Program-made: the position numbers and the translations under genes
Notes under the pieces: model-generated
Database searches by the model: none
What the model was told of the DNA's origin: nothing
What the model saw: only the letters and a program-made list of their open reading frames with translations
NCBI GenBank assembly: GCA_003216135.1
Contig: QCJI01000009.1
Location: forward strand, 1 to 39,565
Direction: 5' to 3'
DNA: 39,565 nucleotides
Source: Prochlorococcus sp. AG-409-A22
GTDB lineage: Bacteria > Cyanobacteriota > Cyanobacteriia > PCC-6307 > Cyanobiaceae
Shown here: one piece after another, positions 8,246 through 18,163 of the stretch
How the letters are laid out: each line of letters begins with the position of its first letter
Numbering within the stretch: position 1 is the first letter of the stretch

Positions 8246-9127
8246 ATGATAAAAAGTTTATTTGATAACGAAAATGCAATTTTTATGGGAGCGAAAAGGA
8301 ATCCTGATAATTGCTCAATTGGCATATTTGGAGTCAATTATGATGGGACATGTTCGTTTAAACCAGGAGCTAGATTTGGTCCAGAAGCGATAAGACAAGT
8401 CAGTATTTGTTTAGAAACATATTGTCCAAAACTAGATAAAGACTTAAAGGATGTTAACTATGTTGATTTTGGTTCAATAGTAATCGATAAAAACGAGTCA
8501 GAATCCATTATTGAATCAGTCAAATCAGCAACAAATTATTTAATTAGTAAAAGCCTTAGTCCTATTATGCTTGGTGGCGAACACTCTATTACTAGAGGTG
8601 CTATTGAAGCATTAGTAAAGAAATATCCAGATTTGATATTGATTCAACTTGATGCTCATGCAGATTTAAGAGAGTCATATATAGGAAATAAACATAGTCA
8701 TGCTTGTGCAATGAAAAGATGCTTAGAAGTCTTACCTGAAAAGAAGATTTTACAGGTTGGGATAAGAAGTGGAACAAAAGAAGAATTTCAATTTATGCAT
8801 GACAACAATCAATTAGTAAACTTTTTGCCAGGCGGAAATACACAAGAATTTAAAAAAGCTCTTTTACCATTCTCTAATTCTCCGCTCTATTTAACAATAG
8901 ATTTAGATTGGTTTGATCCCAGTTTACTAGCGGGAACTGGAACTCCAGAACCAGGAGGATTCTTTTGGAATGATTTTGAAGAGATCCTTAAAACTTTAAA
9001 AGACTTTAGAATCGTGGCTTCAGATATTGTTGAGTTATCTCCAGAAATTGATAAGAGCGGAGTAAGTAGCATAGTTGCCGCCAAAGTACTTAGAAGCTTA
9101 ATTTTATCCTTAGAAAATATGCAATAA
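8246..9127 (+). CDS. speB: Agmatinase / ureohydrolase family enzyme
   Basis: 293 residues. It is expected to hydrolyse agmatine to putrescine and urea. Binuclear Mn ligands of the ureohydrolase family are all visible: His in MLGGEHS, the DAHAD motif in QLDAHADLR, and the Asp pair in TIDLDWFDP. The closing segment with AGTGTPEPGG also matches. The arginase/agmatinase/proclavaminate hydrolase families share these motifs; adjacency to speE makes agmatinase the best call. The product putrescine would be the SpeE substrate, so the two genes form a compact arginine-derived polyamine module. Confidence 0.94.
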   Translation: MIKSLFDNENAIFMGAKRNPDNCSIGIFGVNYDGTCSFKPGARFGPEAIRQVSICLETYCPKLDKDLKDVNYVDFGSIVIDKNESESIIESVKSATNYLISKSLSPIMLGGEHSITRGAIEALVKKYPDLILIQLDAHADLRESYIGNKHSHACAMKRCLEVLPEKKILQVGIRSGTKEEFQFMHDNNQLVNFLPGGNTQEFKKALLPFSNSPLYLTIDLDWFDPSLLAGTGTPEPGGFFWNDFEEILKTLKDFRIVASDIVELSPEIDKSGVSSIVAAKVLRSLILSLENMQ

Positions 9128-9177
9128 AAAATATCTAAACTAAAGTATAAAAATATTAAATTAATAAAAAATATTCC

Positions 9178-10290
9178 ATGGATTTGCTTAAAAGTCCACT
9201 GTATTCAAAATATGTTAATTCAAATGCAAAATTAGTGAATTTTGCAGGCTGGGAAATGCCCATTTCATTTTCAGGATTAATCAAGGAACATGAATCAGTA
9301 AGATCTTCCGCAGGATTTTTTGATATTTCCCACATGGGTGTAATTTCTATTAAGGGAATTAATCCTAAAGATTATATTCAGAAATTTTTTCCTTCTAATT
9401 TATTCTCCTTTTCTCAAGGTCAAGGGCTTTATACAGTTATGCTCAATGAAAAAGGAGGAATCATAGATGACTTAATAATTTATGACCTTGGCATACAAGA
9501 AGATGATATTTCAGAAATACTATTAATAGTTAATGCAAGTAGATACGAAGTAGATTTTCGGTGGATTAAAAATAATTTAAATAATGATGAAATTTCAATA
9601 ACAAACTTTAAAAAAGATAAAGTACTTTTAGCATTACAGGGGAAAAATTCTTTTAATTTATTTGAAGAATGGATTGAATCATCGATCTCATATATTCCTA
9701 ACTTTGGATGTGAATATACAATGTTTAATCATGTTTCACCTAAAGAAAAAATCTTCTTTTCCAAAACAGGATATACAGGAGAAAACGGTTTAGAAATACT
9801 TTTATCTAAAAAAGCAGCAATTAATCTATGGGATTTCTTGATTTCCAAAAATATTACGCCTTGTGGTTTGGGAGCTAGAGATACTCTAAGACTCGAAGCA
9901 GGCATGCATCTTTATGGCCAAGACATAAATGAAGAAACTTCTCCATATGAGGCAGGTTTAGGTTGGCTGGTACATTTAGAGAACAATCATGAATTCTTCG
10001 GAAGAAGTTTTCTTGAAGAGCAATCAAGATTAGGTATACAACAAAAGTTAGTTGGCCTCTCTATAGAAGGTAAAGCTATAGGAAGAAAAGGGTGCGAAGT
10101 ATTTAAAGGTGAAGAGAATATTGGAACTATCACTAGCGGCAGTTGGTCTCCTACTAAACAACAAGCTATAGCTTTTGCATATATCAATACTTCGCATGCC
10201 TTTTTAAATAATGAAGTTCAAATATTAATAAGAGGTAAAAAATTCAAAGGTTTAATAACAAAAAGAGTCTTTTATAAAAAAAATATTTAA
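9178..10290 (+). CDS. gcvT: Aminomethyltransferase, glycine cleavage system T-protein
   Basis: 370 residues. In the glycine cleavage system T-protein releases ammonia from the aminomethyl group on the H-protein and passes the one-carbon unit to tetrahydrofolate. Typical features are [11 protein letters not shown] near the N-terminus, [11 protein letters not shown], the GGIIDDLI segment with the folate-contacting Asp near residue 98, [10 protein letters not shown], and [20 protein letters not shown]. The C-terminal barrel contains [11 protein letters not shown]. Length fits the family. The partner genes gcvH and gcvP are not in this window, so gcvT is uncoupled from them here. No glycine-riboswitch-like leader fits the 50-base upstream gap. 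Confidence 0.97.
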   Translation: MDLLKSPLYSKYVNSNAKLVNFAGWEMPISFSGLIKEHESVRSSAGFFDISHMGVISIKGINPKDYIQKFFPSNLFSFSQGQGLYTVMLNEKGGIIDDLIIYDLGIQEDDISEILLIVNASRYEVDFRWIKNNLNNDEISITNFKKDKVLLALQGKNSFNLFEEWIESSISYIPNFGCEYTMFNHVSPKEKIFFSKTGYTGENGLEILLSKKAAINLWDFLISKNITPCGLGARDTLRLEAGMHLYGQDINEETSPYEAGLGWLVHLENNHEFFGRSFLEEQSRLGIQQKLVGLSIEGKAIGRKGCEVFKGEENIGTITSGSWSPTKQQAIAFAYINTSHAFLNNEVQILIRGKKFKGLITKRVFYKKNI

Positions 10291-10345
10291 CTAAATTTAC
10301 CCTTGAAGAATTATTATTAGTTATTGATAAATAAATCATTTCTAG

Positions 10346-12142
10346 ATGAGAAACAAAATTTGTGAAGAACTCAATAATACTGACATTGGCAAATTAGTTA
10401 ATCTATGCGGATGGGTAGATCGAAGAAGAGATCATGGCGGTGTAGTTTTTATTGATTTAAGAGACCATAGTGGATTCTTACAAATAACAATTAACCCTGA
10501 TGATGGAGCAAATCTATTTAAACAAGCAGAAACACTAAGAAATGAGACTGTAATAATGGTTAGCGGAATTATTAATGAAAGACCTAAAGATTCAATAAAT
10601 GAAAATTTAAGTACTGGAGAGTTAGAACTTAAGGTTAAAGATTTACAAATTCTGAACCAAATTCATAAAAACTTACCTTTTCCTGTATCTATTCATGATT
10701 ATGAAAATACTAAAGAAGAACTTAGATTAAAGTATAGATATTTAGATTTAAGAAGAGGGAAATTACTAGAAAATTTAAAAACGAGACATAAAATTATCAA
10801 AATTGCTCGAGAATATCTTGATAATTTTGGATTTACAGAAGTAGAAACTCCATTACTTACAAAATCGACACCTGAAGGTGCGCGCGATTTTCTTGTTCCT
10901 GCACGTCTATCTAATGGGGAATTTTTTGCTCTACCTCAATCACCACAACTTTTTAAACAGTTGTTAATGGTAGGTGGCCTAGACAAGTACTATCAAATTG
11001 CAAAATGTTTCCGTGATGAAGACCTTAGAGCAGATAGACAACCAGAGTTTACTCAATTAGATTTAGAGATGAGTTTTATAACTGAAGAAGAAATAATTTC
11101 TTTTAATGAAAGACTCATAAAAAAAATATGGAAAGAAGTATTAAATATTAATTTTGATAATGATTTTCCAAGAATGACATGGCAATCAGCAATGGATAAT
11201 TATGGAACTGATAGACCAGATACTAGATATCAAATGTTATTAAAAGATTTAGGAAAAGTATTAGGTGATATTGGGTTTAATATTTTCACCAAAGCAATTA
11301 AGTCTGGAGGTTCCATAAAATCTATAACAGTCAAAGGAGGTAATTCAAGTATTAGCAACGTTAGAATTAAGCCAGGAGGAGATATTTTCCAAGTAGCACA
11401 AGATGCAGGGGCTGGTGGTTTGGCCTTTATAAGGATAAGAGGAGATGAGCTTGAGACTATTGGGGCAATTAAAAATAATCTAAATGAACAGAATATAGCT
11501 GATATTTTTAAAATAACAGAAGCAAACGATGGAGACTTAATCCTCTTAGGAGCTGGAGATACACAAATTGTCAACCAGTCATTAGATAGAGTTAGACAAT
11601 ACATTGCAAAAGACTTAAATCTCGTAGATAAAAGCAAATGGAATTTCTTGTGGGTAACTGATTTCCCAATGTTTGAAAGAAATCAAGAGGAAAATAGATA
11701 TGAAGCCTTACATCATCCTTTTTGTTCTCCTAAAAACATAAAATCTAAAGATTCTGCTAACTTGAAACAAAAAATCGAAAATTCTATAGCCAATGCTTAT
11801 GACCTAGTTCTTAATGGCTTAGAATTAGGAGGTGGCTCTTTACGCATTCATGAAGCAAAATTACAACGAGAAGTCCTGAAGACGGTGGGACTTACGGATA
11901 AAGAAATTGATGAAAAATTCGGATTTTTAATAGAAGCATTAGAAATGGGTGCTCCTCCTCATGGTGGAATAGCGTTTGGCTTAGATCGTATTACTATGCT
12001 GATCATAGGTGCAGATTCAATCAGAGAAACCATTGCTTTTCCAAAAAATCAGCAAGCCAAATGTCTTCTCACAAATGCACCTTCAAATGTCTCCGAATCA
12101 CAATTAAAAGAATTAGATATTGAAATAACAATTGATGAATAA
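10346..12142 (+). CDS. aspS: Aspartyl-tRNA synthetase, bacterial type
   Basis: 598 residues, a class IIb synthetase. Order: N-terminal OB-fold anticodon-binding domain (about 1-110, with [19 protein letters not shown]), the catalytic core with motif 2 ([18 protein letters not shown]), the bacterial GAD insertion (about 290-420), and motif 3 with [12 protein letters not shown] near the C-terminus. [14 protein letters not shown] is the usual substrate-site helix. Length is normal for bacterial AspRS. If the organism makes Asn-tRNA by amidation this enzyme would be non-discriminating, which sequence alone does not settle here. It lies in the plus-strand run between gcvT and pyrG. Confidence 0.98.
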   Translation: MRNKICEELNNTDIGKLVNLCGWVDRRRDHGGVVFIDLRDHSGFLQITINPDDGANLFKQAETLRNETVIMVSGIINERPKDSINENLSTGELELKVKDLQILNQIHKNLPFPVSIHDYENTKEELRLKYRYLDLRRGKLLENLKTRHKIIKIAREYLDNFGFTEVETPLLTKSTPEGARDFLVPARLSNGEFFALPQSPQLFKQLLMVGGLDKYYQIAKCFRDEDLRADRQPEFTQLDLEMSFITEEEIISFNERLIKKIWKEVLNINFDNDFPRMTWQSAMDNYGTDRPDTRYQMLLKDLGKVLGDIGFNIFTKAIKSGGSIKSITVKGGNSSISNVRIKPGGDIFQVAQDAGAGGLAFIRIRGDELETIGAIKNNLNEQNIADIFKITEANDGDLILLGAGDTQIVNQSLDRVRQYIAKDLNLVDKSKWNFLWVTDFPMFERNQEENRYEALHHPFCSPKNIKSKDSANLKQKIENSIANAYDLVLNGLELGGGSLRIHEAKLQREVLKTVGLTDKEIDEKFGFLIEALEMGAPPHGGIAFGLDRITMLIIGADSIRETIAFPKNQQAKCLLTNAPSNVSESQLKELDIEITIDE

Positions 12143-12187
12143 GAATATATATAGATGTTCTAAAAGTTTTTTGTTTAAATAAAATAT

Positions 12188-12193
12188 AAGGAG
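12188..12193 (+). promoter_or_regulatory. Shine-Dalgarno sequence in the pyrG leader
   Basis: AAGGAG is a strong anti-16S match, unusual in this window where most genes lack one. It stands 24 bases from the best pyrG ATG (12218), too far for direct use, and only 1 base from an ATG at 12195 and 3 bases from a GTG at 12197. Its target is therefore unclear; see the mini-ORF at 12195-12218. Confidence 0.55.
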
Positions 12194-12194
12194 T

Positions 12195-12218
12195 ATGTGC
12201 TTACTGAAAAATATTTAA
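12195..12218 (+). CDS. Possible leader mini-ORF (7 codons) coupled to pyrG
   Basis: ATG at 12195 opens a frame encoding MCLLKNI, with its TAA at 12216-12218. The last A of that stop is the first A of the pyrG ATG (TAATG). This arrangement could give translational coupling, but the AAGGAG is too close to this ATG for ideal initiation and the frame may be chance. Low confidence. Confidence 0.2.
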   Translation: MCLLKNI

Positions 12219-13828
12219 TGTCAAAATTTGTTTTTGTCACTGGAGGTGTAGTTTCTAGCATTGGCAAAGGAATTGTTGCTGCAAGCTTAGGGAGATTATT
12301 AAAGTCTAGAGGATATAGCGTTTCAATACTAAAACTAGATCCATATCTAAATGTTGATCCCGGCACAATGAGTCCTTTTCAGCATGGAGAAGTTTTTGTA
12401 ACCGAAGATGGAGCTGAAACAGACCTAGATTTAGGGCACTATGAGAGATTCACCGATACTGCTATGACTCGCTTAAATAGTGTGACTACAGGATCTATTT
12501 ATCAAGCAGTAATTAATAAAGAAAGAAGAGGCAGTTATAATGGTGGGACTGTTCAAGTAATACCTCACATAACTGGAGAAATAAGAGAGAGAATTCATAG
12601 AGTGGCATCCAACAGCAATGCAGATATTATTATTACTGAAATTGGTGGGACAGTTGGTGATATTGAATCTTTACCCTTTTTGGAAGCTATAAGAGAATTT
12701 AAAAATGATGTTAATAAAAATGATGTTGCATACATTCACGTAACATTACTTCCATACATCAAAACCTCTGGAGAAATAAAAACCAAACCAACACAACATT
12801 CAGTTAAAGAGCTGAGATCAATAGGAATTCAACCGGATTTACTTATATGCAGAAGTGATAAAGCAATAAATGAAAGTCTGAAAAAAAAGCTTAGTGGATT
12901 TTGCGGTGTCAATATTAACTCTGTAATTGAAGCATTAGATGCAGATAGCATTTATTCTGTACCTCTTTCTCTAAAAGAAGAAGGTTTGTGCAAAGAAACC
13001 CTGAAGTATCTAAACCTAAAAGATAAAGACTGTGATTTAAAAAATTGGGAAAAACTAATTCATAATCTAAGAAATCCTGGAGCTCCAATAAAAGTTGCTC
13101 TAGTAGGTAAATATATTGAACTTGGTGATGCATATTTATCCGTTGTTGAAGCTTTAAGACATGCATGCATTGAACAAAAAGCTTTTTTAGATTTACATTG
13201 GGTAAGCGCTGAAATGATAGAAAAAGAATCAGCAGAAACTTATTTAAATGAAGTTGATGCAATTGTTGTCCCTGGGGGATTTGGAAATAGGGGAGTAAAT
13301 GGAAAAATTTCAGCTATAAAATTCGCAAGAGAAAATAAAATTCCATTTTTAGGCCTGTGCCTTGGTATGCAATGTGCAGTTATAGAATGGGCTAGGAATT
13401 TAGCCAATCTTCCAGAAGCATCTAGTTCAGAACTAGACCCAAAAACTCCAGATCCAGTGATACATTTATTACCTGAGCAGGAAGATGTAGTTGATTTAGG
13501 TGGAACAATGAGACTTGGAGTTTATCCATGTAGATTGACAAATAATACAACTGGAAAAAAATTGTATGATGAAGATGTTATTTATGAAAGACATCGTCAT
13601 AGATATGAATTTAATAATTACTACAAACAGAGTTTTTTAAATTCTGGATACAAAATTAGTGGTACATCTCCAGATGGCAGATTAGTAGAATTAATTGAGT
13701 TAGAAAATCATCCTTACTTCTTGGCATGTCAATATCATCCTGAGTTTTTATCCAGACCTGGCAAACCTCATCCTTTATTTAAAGGTTTAATAAAAGCTTC
13801 ACAAGAAAAATCAACTCAATCAAATTAA
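12218..13828 (+). CDS. pyrG: CTP synthase
   Basis: 536 residues from ATG at 12218, giving the family-standard start [14 protein letters not shown]. An in-frame GTG at 12197 would add seven residues and is not favoured. The enzyme aminates UTP to CTP with glutamine-derived ammonia and ATP. The N-terminal amidoligase domain (about 1-267) has [13 protein letters not shown] and [13 protein letters not shown]. The C-terminal class I glutaminase domain has the nucleophile C381 in GLCLGMQ and the His/Glu pair in QYHPEF near residue 515. Length is normal. queE follows after 18 bases. Confidence 0.98.
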   Translation: MSKFVFVTGGVVSSIGKGIVAASLGRLLKSRGYSVSILKLDPYLNVDPGTMSPFQHGEVFVTEDGAETDLDLGHYERFTDTAMTRLNSVTTGSIYQAVINKERRGSYNGGTVQVIPHITGEIRERIHRVASNSNADIIITEIGGTVGDIESLPFLEAIREFKNDVNKNDVAYIHVTLLPYIKTSGEIKTKPTQHSVKELRSIGIQPDLLICRSDKAINESLKKKLSGFCGVNINSVIEALDADSIYSVPLSLKEEGLCKETLKYLNLKDKDCDLKNWEKLIHNLRNPGAPIKVALVGKYIELGDAYLSVVEALRHACIEQKAFLDLHWVSAEMIEKESAETYLNEVDAIVVPGGFGNRGVNGKISAIKFARENKIPFLGLCLGMQCAVIEWARNLANLPEASSSELDPKTPDPVIHLLPEQEDVVDLGGTMRLGVYPCRLTNNTTGKKLYDEDVIYERHRHRYEFNNYYKQSFLNSGYKISGTSPDGRLVELIELENHPYFLACQYHPEFLSRPGKPHPLFKGLIKASQEKSTQSN

Positions 13829-13846
13829 TATTCCTTATTTTTTTGA

Positions 13847-14527
13847 ATGAAAAAAATGACAAATTTTTTACCTTTAGTCGAACAATTTCATTCATTACAA
13901 GGTGAAGGCTATCATGCTGGAAAAAGTGCTTTTTTTGTAAGATTAGCTGGTTGTAAAGTTGGCTGTTCATGGTGCGATACCAAACATTCATGGGATGAGA
14001 AAAAATACCCCTCTATATCGATTGAAAAAATAATAGAACAGATAAAAATTGCCCGGGAAAAGGGAGCGTCCTTTTGCGTTATTACTGGTGGTGAACCATT
14101 ACAACATAACTTAGATAAGTTTTGCAAAGGCATAAAACAAATGACTATGGGAGAAAAACAAAACTCAATGAAAATTCATATTGAAACAAGTGGAGTTAAC
14201 TCAATATCAGGAACTTATGACTGGATTACTTTGTCTCCTAAAAGACACTCACCTCCAAAAAATTATTATTTGAAAAAATGTAATGAAATAAAAATAATCA
14301 TAAATGAGAAAAAGGATATTGAATTTGCTATCCAAATAAAAAAAGAAATTTTAAAACAATGTCGATTCTCAAGAATCGAATATGGCTTAAAAAAAGAGGA
14401 TAAAATGTATTATTTACAGCCAGGCTGGAACAATGAGGATGGGTTTTCTCTTGCTATTGATTTCGTAAAAAATAATCCTGATTGGAAATTGAGCCTTCAA
14501 ACTCACAAATACTTAAAAATTAAATGA
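13847..14527 (+). CDS. queE: 7-carboxy-7-deazaguanine synthase (radical SAM)
   Basis: 226 residues. QueE converts 6-carboxytetrahydropterin to 7-carboxy-7-deazaguanine, the ring contraction step to preQ0 and queuosine. The radical SAM cysteines are C36, C40 and C43 in CKVGCSWC, preceded by the substrate-site EQFHSLQGEG. A GGEPL motif follows (in VITGGEPLQHN), then HIETSG. The spacing CxxxCxxC is the standard one. The start used is ATG 13847; an in-frame ATG at 13856 is possible. queC follows after 6 bases, so both deazaguanine-forming steps are encoded together. Confidence 0.96.
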   Translation: MKKMTNFLPLVEQFHSLQGEGYHAGKSAFFVRLAGCKVGCSWCDTKHSWDEKKYPSISIEKIIEQIKIAREKGASFCVITGGEPLQHNLDKFCKGIKQMTMGEKQNSMKIHIETSGVNSISGTYDWITLSPKRHSPPKNYYLKKCNEIKIIINEKKDIEFAIQIKKEILKQCRFSRIEYGLKKEDKMYYLQPGWNNEDGFSLAIDFVKNNPDWKLSLQTHKYLKIK

Positions 14528-14533
14528 AATTAT

Positions 14534-15205
14534 ATGACTTTTAAAAATAAATCAATAGTAGTTTTATTATCTGGGGGGCTAGATTCTTCTACTGTTACTA
14601 GTATCGCAAAAAAATCCAAAGCTAAAATTTTTGGCCTTTCATTTGACTATGGTCAACGGCATAAAAAAGAATTGCATTCTGCATCAATAATGGCAAAACA
14701 CTTTGATATCGAAGAATTTAAAATTATTAAGCTTGACTTATCCTTATGGGGAGGATCTTCTTTAACTGATACTCAAAAAAATATTCCAATAGAAGGGATT
14801 CAAACTAATAAAATTCCTAATACCTATGTTCCTGGGAGAAATACTATCTTCATTTCTGTAGCATTAAGCTACGCCGAAGCAATAGATGCTGATTATATTG
14901 GATTAGGAGTCAATGCACTGGATTATTCTGGGTATCCTGATTGCAGACCTGACTACATTAAAAAATTTCAAGAACTAGCAGATCTTGCTAACAAAAGAGG
15001 ACGGGAAAATAACCCAATCAAACTATGGACACCTTTAATAGATTTAAATAAAGAAGAAATTATAGAATTAGCTGTTTCCAATAATGTTCCTTTAGATAAA
15101 ACATGGAGTTGTTACTCAGGCAACTCTAAACCATGTGGAAAGTGTGATAGTTGCAGAATTCGAGATAAGGCTTATCAAAAATGGATCCAAAACAGGGAAT
15201 CATGA
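14534..15205 (+). CDS. queC: 7-cyano-7-deazaguanine synthase
   Basis: 223 residues. QueC uses ATP and ammonia to turn 7-carboxy-7-deazaguanine into preQ0. The PP-loop SGGLDSST is at 13-20. YVPGRNTIF is the usual family motif. Four zinc-binding cysteines lie near the C-terminus: C193, C201, C204 and C207 in the pattern C-x7-C-x2-C-x2-C. Length is standard. Its stop codon overlaps the pabB ATG (ATGA at 15202-15205), which suggests translational coupling across the deazaguanine/folate boundary. Confidence 0.97.
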   Translation: MTFKNKSIVVLLSGGLDSSTVTSIAKKSKAKIFGLSFDYGQRHKKELHSASIMAKHFDIEEFKIIKLDLSLWGGSSLTDTQKNIPIEGIQTNKIPNTYVPGRNTIFISVALSYAEAIDADYIGLGVNALDYSGYPDCRPDYIKKFQELADLANKRGRENNPIKLWTPLIDLNKEEIIELAVSNNVPLDKTWSCYSGNSKPCGKCDSCRIRDKAYQKWIQNRES

Positions 15206-16521
15206 AAATAGAAAATAAGATATTAAATAAATGGATAGATCCAGAATTAATTACTCACCATCTAGCCAAACAGTTTGGAGAAGAAGGATTAGCTTGGTTA
15301 GATAGTGATGGTAAAGAAAATGGTCAATGGTCAATAATAGGAGTCAAACCAAAAAAAATAATCCAGTCAAGAGATAAAAACAACTCAAGCAAAGATAAGA
15401 ATCCTTTTAATAATTTAAAAAATATTCAAGAAGGGTTTTGGATGGGATGGTTAAGCTATGAAGCTGGTGCATATATTGAACCAAAAAATCCATGGAGAAC
15501 GACTGATATGGCAACTTTATGGATTGCATCATATGATCCAATCATTAAATGCAACCTGGTTAAAAAAGAAATAATTATTGAAGGAACGAATTCTGATGAA
15601 CTGATAAAATATCAAAATATAATCAGTAATATAAATGTCGAAGAGGAAAAAATTGCTATTAAAATAAATATGAAGTTCGATTTTTCAAAAATCAACTTAG
15701 AGGAAATAAGTAAAAAATTTCAGGAAAATATTTTAAAAGTAAAAAAATTAATATCAATAGGAGATATATTTCAAGCCAACCTAACAACCAAATGTGAAGT
15801 TAAAACCCTAGAAACCTATAGTCCGCTGAATATATATTCGAAAATTCGACATAAATTAAAAGCTCCTTTTGGAGGGATAATAATTAATAATTTTGATAAC
15901 AATGAAGAAGCAGTATTATCTACATCACCAGAAAGATTTATAAAACTAGATAGTGAAAATTATGTAGAGTCAAGACCTATTAAAGGAACAAGATCTAGAG
16001 CTAAAGATATCAATCAAGACGCTCTTAATGCAATCGAATTAATTACAAATGAAAAAGATAGAGCTGAAAATATTATGATTGTTGACCTCCTGAGAAATGA
16101 TTTAAGCAAGGTATGCGAAATAGGAAGCATTATCGTACCTGAAATATTAAAACTTGAAAGTTTCTTAAAAGTTCATCACCTTACATCTGTTATAAGGGGA
16201 AGATTAAAAAAAGATAAAACATGGATCGACTTGCTCAAAGCCTGTTGGCCAGGAGGATCTATTACTGGAGCACCAAAATTAAGATCATGCCAAAGACTTT
16301 TTGAATTAGAAGAATGTGAGCGTGGCCCTTACTGTGGGTCATTTATTAAGCTTGATTGGAATGGAGAATTAGACAGTAATATACTAATCAGATCATTTAT
16401 GGTAAAGAACAAAACAATAAATATCTATGCTGGTTGTGGAATAGTAAGTGATTCAAATCCTGAAGAAGAAACTGAAGAATTAAAATGGAAGCTGTTGCCA
16501 TTAATTGATTCATTAAAATGA
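15202..16521 (+). CDS. pabB: Aminodeoxychorismate synthase component I
   Basis: 439 residues from ATG at 15202, which overlaps the queC stop; a further upstream in-frame ATG at 15181 would lie inside queC and is not favoured. The enzyme aminates chorismate to 4-amino-4-deoxychorismate, on the way to p-aminobenzoate and folate. It has the chorismate-binding fold of TrpE/PabB. The decisive motif is PIKGT at 259-263: the Lys (K261) is characteristic of PabB, whereas anthranilate synthase has PIAGT. Other conserved elements are IGDIFQANLT, STSPERF, NEKDRAENIMIVDLLRND and PGGSITGAPK. The overlap with pabC downstream supports the assignment. Confidence 0.95.
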   Translation: MKIENKILNKWIDPELITHHLAKQFGEEGLAWLDSDGKENGQWSIIGVKPKKIIQSRDKNNSSKDKNPFNNLKNIQEGFWMGWLSYEAGAYIEPKNPWRTTDMATLWIASYDPIIKCNLVKKEIIIEGTNSDELIKYQNIISNINVEEEKIAIKINMKFDFSKINLEEISKKFQENILKVKKLISIGDIFQANLTTKCEVKTLETYSPLNIYSKIRHKLKAPFGGIIINNFDNNEEAVLSTSPERFIKLDSENYVESRPIKGTRSRAKDINQDALNAIELITNEKDRAENIMIVDLLRNDLSKVCEIGSIIVPEILKLESFLKVHHLTSVIRGRLKKDKTWIDLLKACWPGGSITGAPKLRSCQRLFELEECERGPYCGSFIKLDWNGELDSNILIRSFMVKNKTINIYAGCGIVSDSNPEEETEELKWKLLPLIDSLK

Positions 16522-17345
16522 CAGGAAGTATAGGTTGGTATAAAAATCAATGGTTAGATATTAATAATATTTTTATTTCGGCAAGTGATCGAGGGTTAAA
16601 ATTTGGGGACGGGATTTTTGAAACTGTATTAATCAAGAATAAAAAACCTATCCTTTTTGATGAACATATAAAAAGGCTAGAAAACAGTAGCAGAATTTTA
16701 AATATAAATCTCAAACTAAATAAACTAAATCTAAAAAGAGTTATTAATGAGGGGATTGCGAAGTTATGTCTTAAAGAAGATGAATTTGGATCAGTCAGGT
16801 TAAATTATAGTAGAGGAACTAACAAAGGTAGATCATTAAAAATAAATAGCACTTCAATTAAAAATAGTATAGATAATTTATGGTTAGAGTTTTATCAAAT
16901 ACAACCTGAATTTTCTCCAATCAGTGTTTATATCAGTCAACAAGAAAAAAGAAATGAATTTAGTTTACTAAGTAAATGTAAGACATTTTCATATAACCAA
17001 TCAATACAAGTATTATTAGAGGCTAACCAAAAATCTTTCGATGATTCAATTCTATTAAATACATCTGGTGAGTTATGCTGCGGAAGCACTTTTAATCTTT
17101 TAATTAAAAGGAATAAACATTGGATAACTCCCAGAAAAGAAAGCGGTTGTCTAGAAGGAATAATGGTTGAAAAGGCTTTAAAATTAAAAATCGCAAAAGA
17201 ACAATTAATTTTTCCAGAATTTCAAGAAGATGACATTATTATTGCAATAAATAGCTTATCTTGTAGACAAATCAATAAGGTAAATGATTTAAAACTTCGA
17301 TCAAATTTTGATCCGATTTATTTTTGGAAATTATTATATAATTGA
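16518..17345 (+). CDS. pabC: 4-amino-4-deoxychorismate lyase (PLP, class IV)
   Basis: 275 residues. It cleaves aminodeoxychorismate to p-aminobenzoate and pyruvate. It belongs to the fold-type IV aminotransferase family (BCAT/DAAT/ADCL): SASDRGLKFGDGIFET near the N-terminus, FDEHIKRL, and the probable PLP lysine K155 in KCKTFSYNQS, followed by ELCCGSTFNLLI as the phosphate-binding part. Sequence alone cannot fully exclude a branched-chain or D-amino acid aminotransferase, but the 4-base overlap with pabB makes ADC lyase the best call. Its last 28 bases overlap the convergent cobA. Confidence 0.92.
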   Translation: MTGSIGWYKNQWLDINNIFISASDRGLKFGDGIFETVLIKNKKPILFDEHIKRLENSSRILNINLKLNKLNLKRVINEGIAKLCLKEDEFGSVRLNYSRGTNKGRSLKINSTSIKNSIDNLWLEFYQIQPEFSPISVYISQQEKRNEFSLLSKCKTFSYNQSIQVLLEANQKSFDDSILLNTSGELCCGSTFNLLIKRNKHWITPRKESGCLEGIMVEKALKLKIAKEQLIFPEFQEDDIIIAINSLSCRQINKVNDLKLRSNFDPIYFWKLLYN

Positions 17346-18133
17346 ACTTGATTGATATCCGTTAAATAAACCTCAGATAGTTTAGTCATATTATTATTTA
17401 CCTTAAAATTAACAATTTCTCCAATTACCACTATAGAAGGAGATAAATATTGTTGATCTTTAATTATATCAACAAGATTTTTTAATTCTGCAATTATGTA
17501 TTTTTGATTTTTTAATGTAGCTTCTTGAATTACGGCACATTTAGTATTTTTATCTATACCTCCTATAATCAATTCTTGAACAATATATTCAATATTTCTT
17601 ATACCCATATAAATTACTAAGCTATCTGAGGATTTAGCTAATTCTCTCCAATTAACACTTTTTTTTTCCTTATCTATTTGCTCATGTCCAGTTACAAAAG
17701 TTACTGAACTTGCAGCATCTCTATGAGTTAATGGAATTCCACAATATGAAGGGGCAGCTATACCAGAAGTTATACCAGGAACAATTTCAACTGAAACTCC
17801 ATGTTTTTCTAAGAAAGATACTTCTTCACCACCTCTAGAAAAAACAAAAGGATCTCCACCTTTTAGCCTTACAACATTTTTTCCTTCTTTTGCTAATTTT
17901 AAAATAAGAGAATTAGTTTCGGCTTGGGGAACAGAGCACTTACCAGCTCTTTTCCCAACATGAAAAATTTCTGTATTGTTTCCTGCTTCTTTTGTTATCT
18001 CAGAAGGGATTAGAGCATCATGAACTAAAGCATCACAATTTTTTATAAGTCGCAAGGCTTTTAGAGTTAAAAGCTCAGGATCACCGGGACCTGCTCCTAC
18101 CAAATAAACAATACCGGGCACATTAATCTTCAT
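17318..18133 (-). CDS. cobA: Uroporphyrinogen-III C-methyltransferase
   Basis: 271 residues from ATG at 18133; a TTG at 18139 would add two. It uses two SAM to make precorrin-2, the branch from haem/chlorophyll to sirohaem and cobalamin. SUMT signatures are clear: YLVGAGPGDPELLTLKA at the N-terminus, LKGGDPFVFSRGGEE, GITSGIAAPSYCGIPLTHR, and VTFVTGHE. Length fits the single-domain enzyme, not the CysG fusion. It runs against pabC with a 28-base tail overlap, and its start is 30 bases from the divergent MFS gene, so its promoter must reach into or overlap that start region. Confidence 0.96.
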   Translation of the reverse strand: MKINVPGIVYLVGAGPGDPELLTLKALRLIKNCDALVHDALIPSEITKEAGNNTEIFHVGKRAGKCSVPQAETNSLILKLAKEGKNVVRLKGGDPFVFSRGGEEVSFLEKHGVSVEIVPGITSGIAAPSYCGIPLTHRDAASSVTFVTGHEQIDKEKKSVNWRELAKSSDSLVIYMGIRNIEYIVQELIIGGIDKNTKCAVIQEATLKNQKYIIAELKNLVDIIKDQQYLSPSIVVIGEIVNFKVNNNMTKLSEVYLTDINQVQLYNNFQK

Positions 18134-18163
18134 TAACAAGTATGGTAGTAGAAGTTAAACGAA

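Noticed and set aside
9128..9177. Glycine riboswitch upstream of gcvT
   Set aside because: Only 50 AT-rich bases are available with no aptamer-like conserved core.
11230..11637. Antisense open frame of 135 codons inside aspS
   Set aside because: Lies wholly opposite the catalytic and GAD region of AspRS; composition (Ser/Pro/Leu) is typical of a reverse-strand shadow.
12915..13262. Antisense open frame of 115 codons inside pyrG
   Set aside because: Leu/Gln-rich shadow of a strongly conserved gene, with no start signal or family features.
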